Assembly (NCBI RefSeq): GCF_036226885.1
Contig: NZ_CP109027.1
Coordinates: 3,038,001-3,102,000 of the forward strand
DNA length: 64,000 bases
Direction of reading: 5' to 3'
DNA from: Streptomyces sp. NBC_00663
GTDB lineage: Bacteria > Actinomycetota > Actinomycetes > Streptomycetales > Streptomycetaceae
Of the stretch, positions 62,719-64,000 are shown piece after piece; position 1 is the stretch's first letter, and every line of letters starts with the position of its first letter. The notes under the pieces are model-generated. The model was not told the origin of the DNA, did no database searches, and saw nothing but the letters and a program-made list of their open reading frames with translations. A program made the translations under genes and the position numbers.

Positions 62719-63753
62719 ATGCGTGTCGGAACTTTCGTGTTGGCTGCCCAGTTCCCGGGACAGGGCCAGGGGGAGGCACTGCACCGCGCGGTCCGCTCGG
62801 CCGAGGTGGCCGAGGAGGCGGGTCTCGACTCGGTCTGGCTGGCCGAGCACCACTTCGTGCCGTACGGCACCTGTCCGTCGGCGATCACCCTGGCCGCGTT
62901 ACTGCTGGGCCGTACCCGCCGGCTCCGGGTCGGCACCGCGGTCAGCGTGCTGCCCACCGCCCACCCGGTGGCCCTGGGCGAGCAGGCCGCGCTGCTGCAT
63001 CTCACCTCGGGCGGGCGCTTCTCGCTCGGCGTCGGCCGCGGCGGGCCGTGGGTCGACCTGGAGGTGTTCGGGTCCGGGCTCTCGGCCTACGAGAAGGGGT
63101 TCCCGGAATCACTCGATCTGCTGGTGCGCTGGCTGCGCGAGCCCTCCGTGGCGGCCGACGGCGAGCGCTACCGCTTCCGTGAGGTCCCCGTCGTACCGCG
63201 CCCGTCGGAGGCCCTGGCGGAGGAGCCCGGGTCGGGCCCGGAGGTCGTCGTCGCGTGCACATCACCGGCGAGTGTGCGGCTGGCGGCCGAGCGCGGGCTG
63301 CCGATGCTGCTCGGGATGCATGTGGGGGACGAGGAGAAGGCGGAGATGGTCGGCCTGTGGCGGCAGCACGCGCGCGCGGCGGGCCGTCCGCGGGACGAGA
63401 TCCTGGGCGCGGGCCATGTCTCCGCCGGCGTCTGCCAGATCGCGGACAAGCGCACGGACGCCGTCGAGGCGCTGGTGAAGGCGATGCCGGGGTGGCTGCG
63501 GCAGGGCCTTGAGGCCCATGTGACGGTCGACGGCCGTCATCGCTCGATGCGCGATCCGCTGGCGTACACCGAACTGCTCTGCGGGCTGCACCCGGTGGGT
63601 ACCCCCCGGCTGTGCGCCGACCGGCTCGCCGCCACCAGTGAGCGGACCGGCATCTCCCGCTTCGCCCTGCTCGTCGAGGGCTCGGGAGACCTCGCGGCGA
63701 CCGAGGAGAACGTACGACGGCTGGGCGCCGAGGTCCTCCCCCACCTCGGCTGA
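62719..63753 (+). CDS. LLM-class flavin/F420-dependent oxidoreductase with a TTA codon
   Basis: The 344-residue TIM-barrel luciferase-like oxidoreductase has MRVGTFVLAAQFPGQGQGEA, DSVWLAEHHFVPYGTCPSAI, VGTAVSVLPTAHPVALGEQA and FSLGVGRGGPWVDLEVFG. Members use F420 or FMN; the substrate is unknown. Codon 61 (62899-62901) is TTA, the rare leucine codon read by the bldA tRNA, so translation may be developmentally limited. ATG 62719 follows AGGAAAAGCAC. Confidence 0.9.
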   Translation: MRVGTFVLAAQFPGQGQGEALHRAVRSAEVAEEAGLDSVWLAEHHFVPYGTCPSAITLAALLLGRTRRLRVGTAVSVLPTAHPVALGEQAALLHLTSGGRFSLGVGRGGPWVDLEVFGSGLSAYEKGFPESLDLLVRWLREPSVAADGERYRFREVPVVPRPSEALAEEPGSGPEVVVACTSPASVRLAAERGLPMLLGMHVGDEEKAEMVGLWRQHARAAGRPRDEILGAGHVSAGVCQIADKRTDAVEALVKAMPGWLRQGLEAHVTVDGRHRSMRDPLAYTELLCGLHPVGTPRLCADRLAATSERTGISRFALLVEGSGDLAATEENVRRLGAEVLPHLG

Positions 63754-63835
63754 CCGTGAGACCCGCGCAGAGCTTGCCGCCCCGGTACTGAATGCACCTC
63801 CCGCGTACGGAGCGGCAAGCGAACGGCTCGCTGCG

Positions 63836-64000
63836 TCAGCAGTCCCGGAACTCCGGAGACTGGTTCAGCAGCTGACTGCGGACCGAGGTGAAGCGGACCA
63901 GTGTCTCGTCCACCGAGGCGTCCAGCGGGAACACCGCCACCCGGTGGCAGTTCTGGAAGGCCAGCCGTACTCCGAAGTGCCGTTGCAGCGCGCCGCGTAT
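63836..64000 (-). CDS. C-terminal fragment of an unrecognised protein
   Basis: An open frame from the right edge to TGA 63838-63836 encodes 54 residues (HFGVRLAFQNCHRVAVFPLD, then VRFTSVRSQLLNQSPEFRDC). The codon use is coding-like for Streptomyces. The rest lies outside the window. I do not recognise the family. Confidence 0.6.
   Translation of the reverse strand: MRGALQRHFGVRLAFQNCHRVAVFPLDASVDETLVRFTSVRSQLLNQSPEFRDC

Noticed and set aside
63754..63835. CTTGCCGC/GCGGCAAG pair as a terminator after the LLM gene
   Set aside because: The arms are short and separated by a loop of more than 30 nt, so a stable terminator is doubtful.

Overview
The window is high-GC actinobacterial DNA from a Streptomyces chromosome. 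GC-rich third codon positions, frequent GTG starts, ATGA/GTGA stop-start overlaps and only one TTA leucine codon found all fit. So does the gene content: a WhiJ/DUF397/ATP-binding developmental module, Scy and FilP polar coiled-coil proteins, an AbsC-type MarR regulator, DUF6230/DUF6114 proteins and the cslA-glxA-cslZ glycan locus. From memory, gene order from the pfkA region to the FilP and ABC genes resembles the S. coelicolor SCO539x-542x region read backwards. No tRNA, rRNA, insertion sequence, integrase or CRISPR array was seen.

Layout. 1-4431: C4-dicarboxylate carrier dctA, divergent from a CitA/DcuS-type two-component pair. 4301-10380: an accessory block, nearly mirror-symmetric, with two NB-ARC/TPR STAND ATPases as outer arms and, at the centre, a divergent four-helix membrane protein and a nucleoside-phosphorylase-fold enzyme. 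10392-12250: a WhiJ-like regulatory module. 12370-15449: a sugar ABC importer without its own ATPase. 15439-22912: a PPOX protein, an HTH protein, then central carbon metabolism (pfkA, pta-ackA, pyk). 23006-25639: secreted/membrane DUF6230-DUF6114 operon. 26287-30814: thioredoxin-like TPR protein, TetR, isobutyryl-CoA mutase large chain, DUF3817, MarR. 30825-33154: MFS exporter and ArsR/DUF5937 regulator.

33312-41558 looks like an inserted accessory segment. It holds cslZ, glxA and cslA for extracellular glycan synthesis at hyphal tips, then a TetR-autoregulated operon (SRPBCC membrane protein, DUF4166 protein, TetR, SMP-30 family hydrolase) behind two identical 18-bp palindromes. 41709-48132: thiamine-binding protein, DUF3817, three tandem AIM24 genes (the first frameshifted), absC, an OmpR-type two-component pair and its probable PepSY target. 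48275-52528: MFS, then meaB, thiolase and methylmalonyl-CoA epimerase, which work with icmA in branched-chain and propionate carbon flow. 52739-57792: scy and filP, the polarisome scaffold. 57955-62156: two tandem ABC ATPase-permease pairs. 62166-64000: a small zinc-ribbon protein, an LLM flavin oxidoreductase with the TTA codon, and a partial gene.

The best candidate for an undescribed system is the mirrored STAND/nucleosidase/membrane-protein locus at 4301-10380. Its two ATPase genes share a 271-bp inverted repeat with one mismatch, and the enzyme and its ATPase overlap by 107 bp in different frames. Other strong signals are a tandem expansion of a gene-start region inside the DUF4166 gene and several long perfect operator palindromes.
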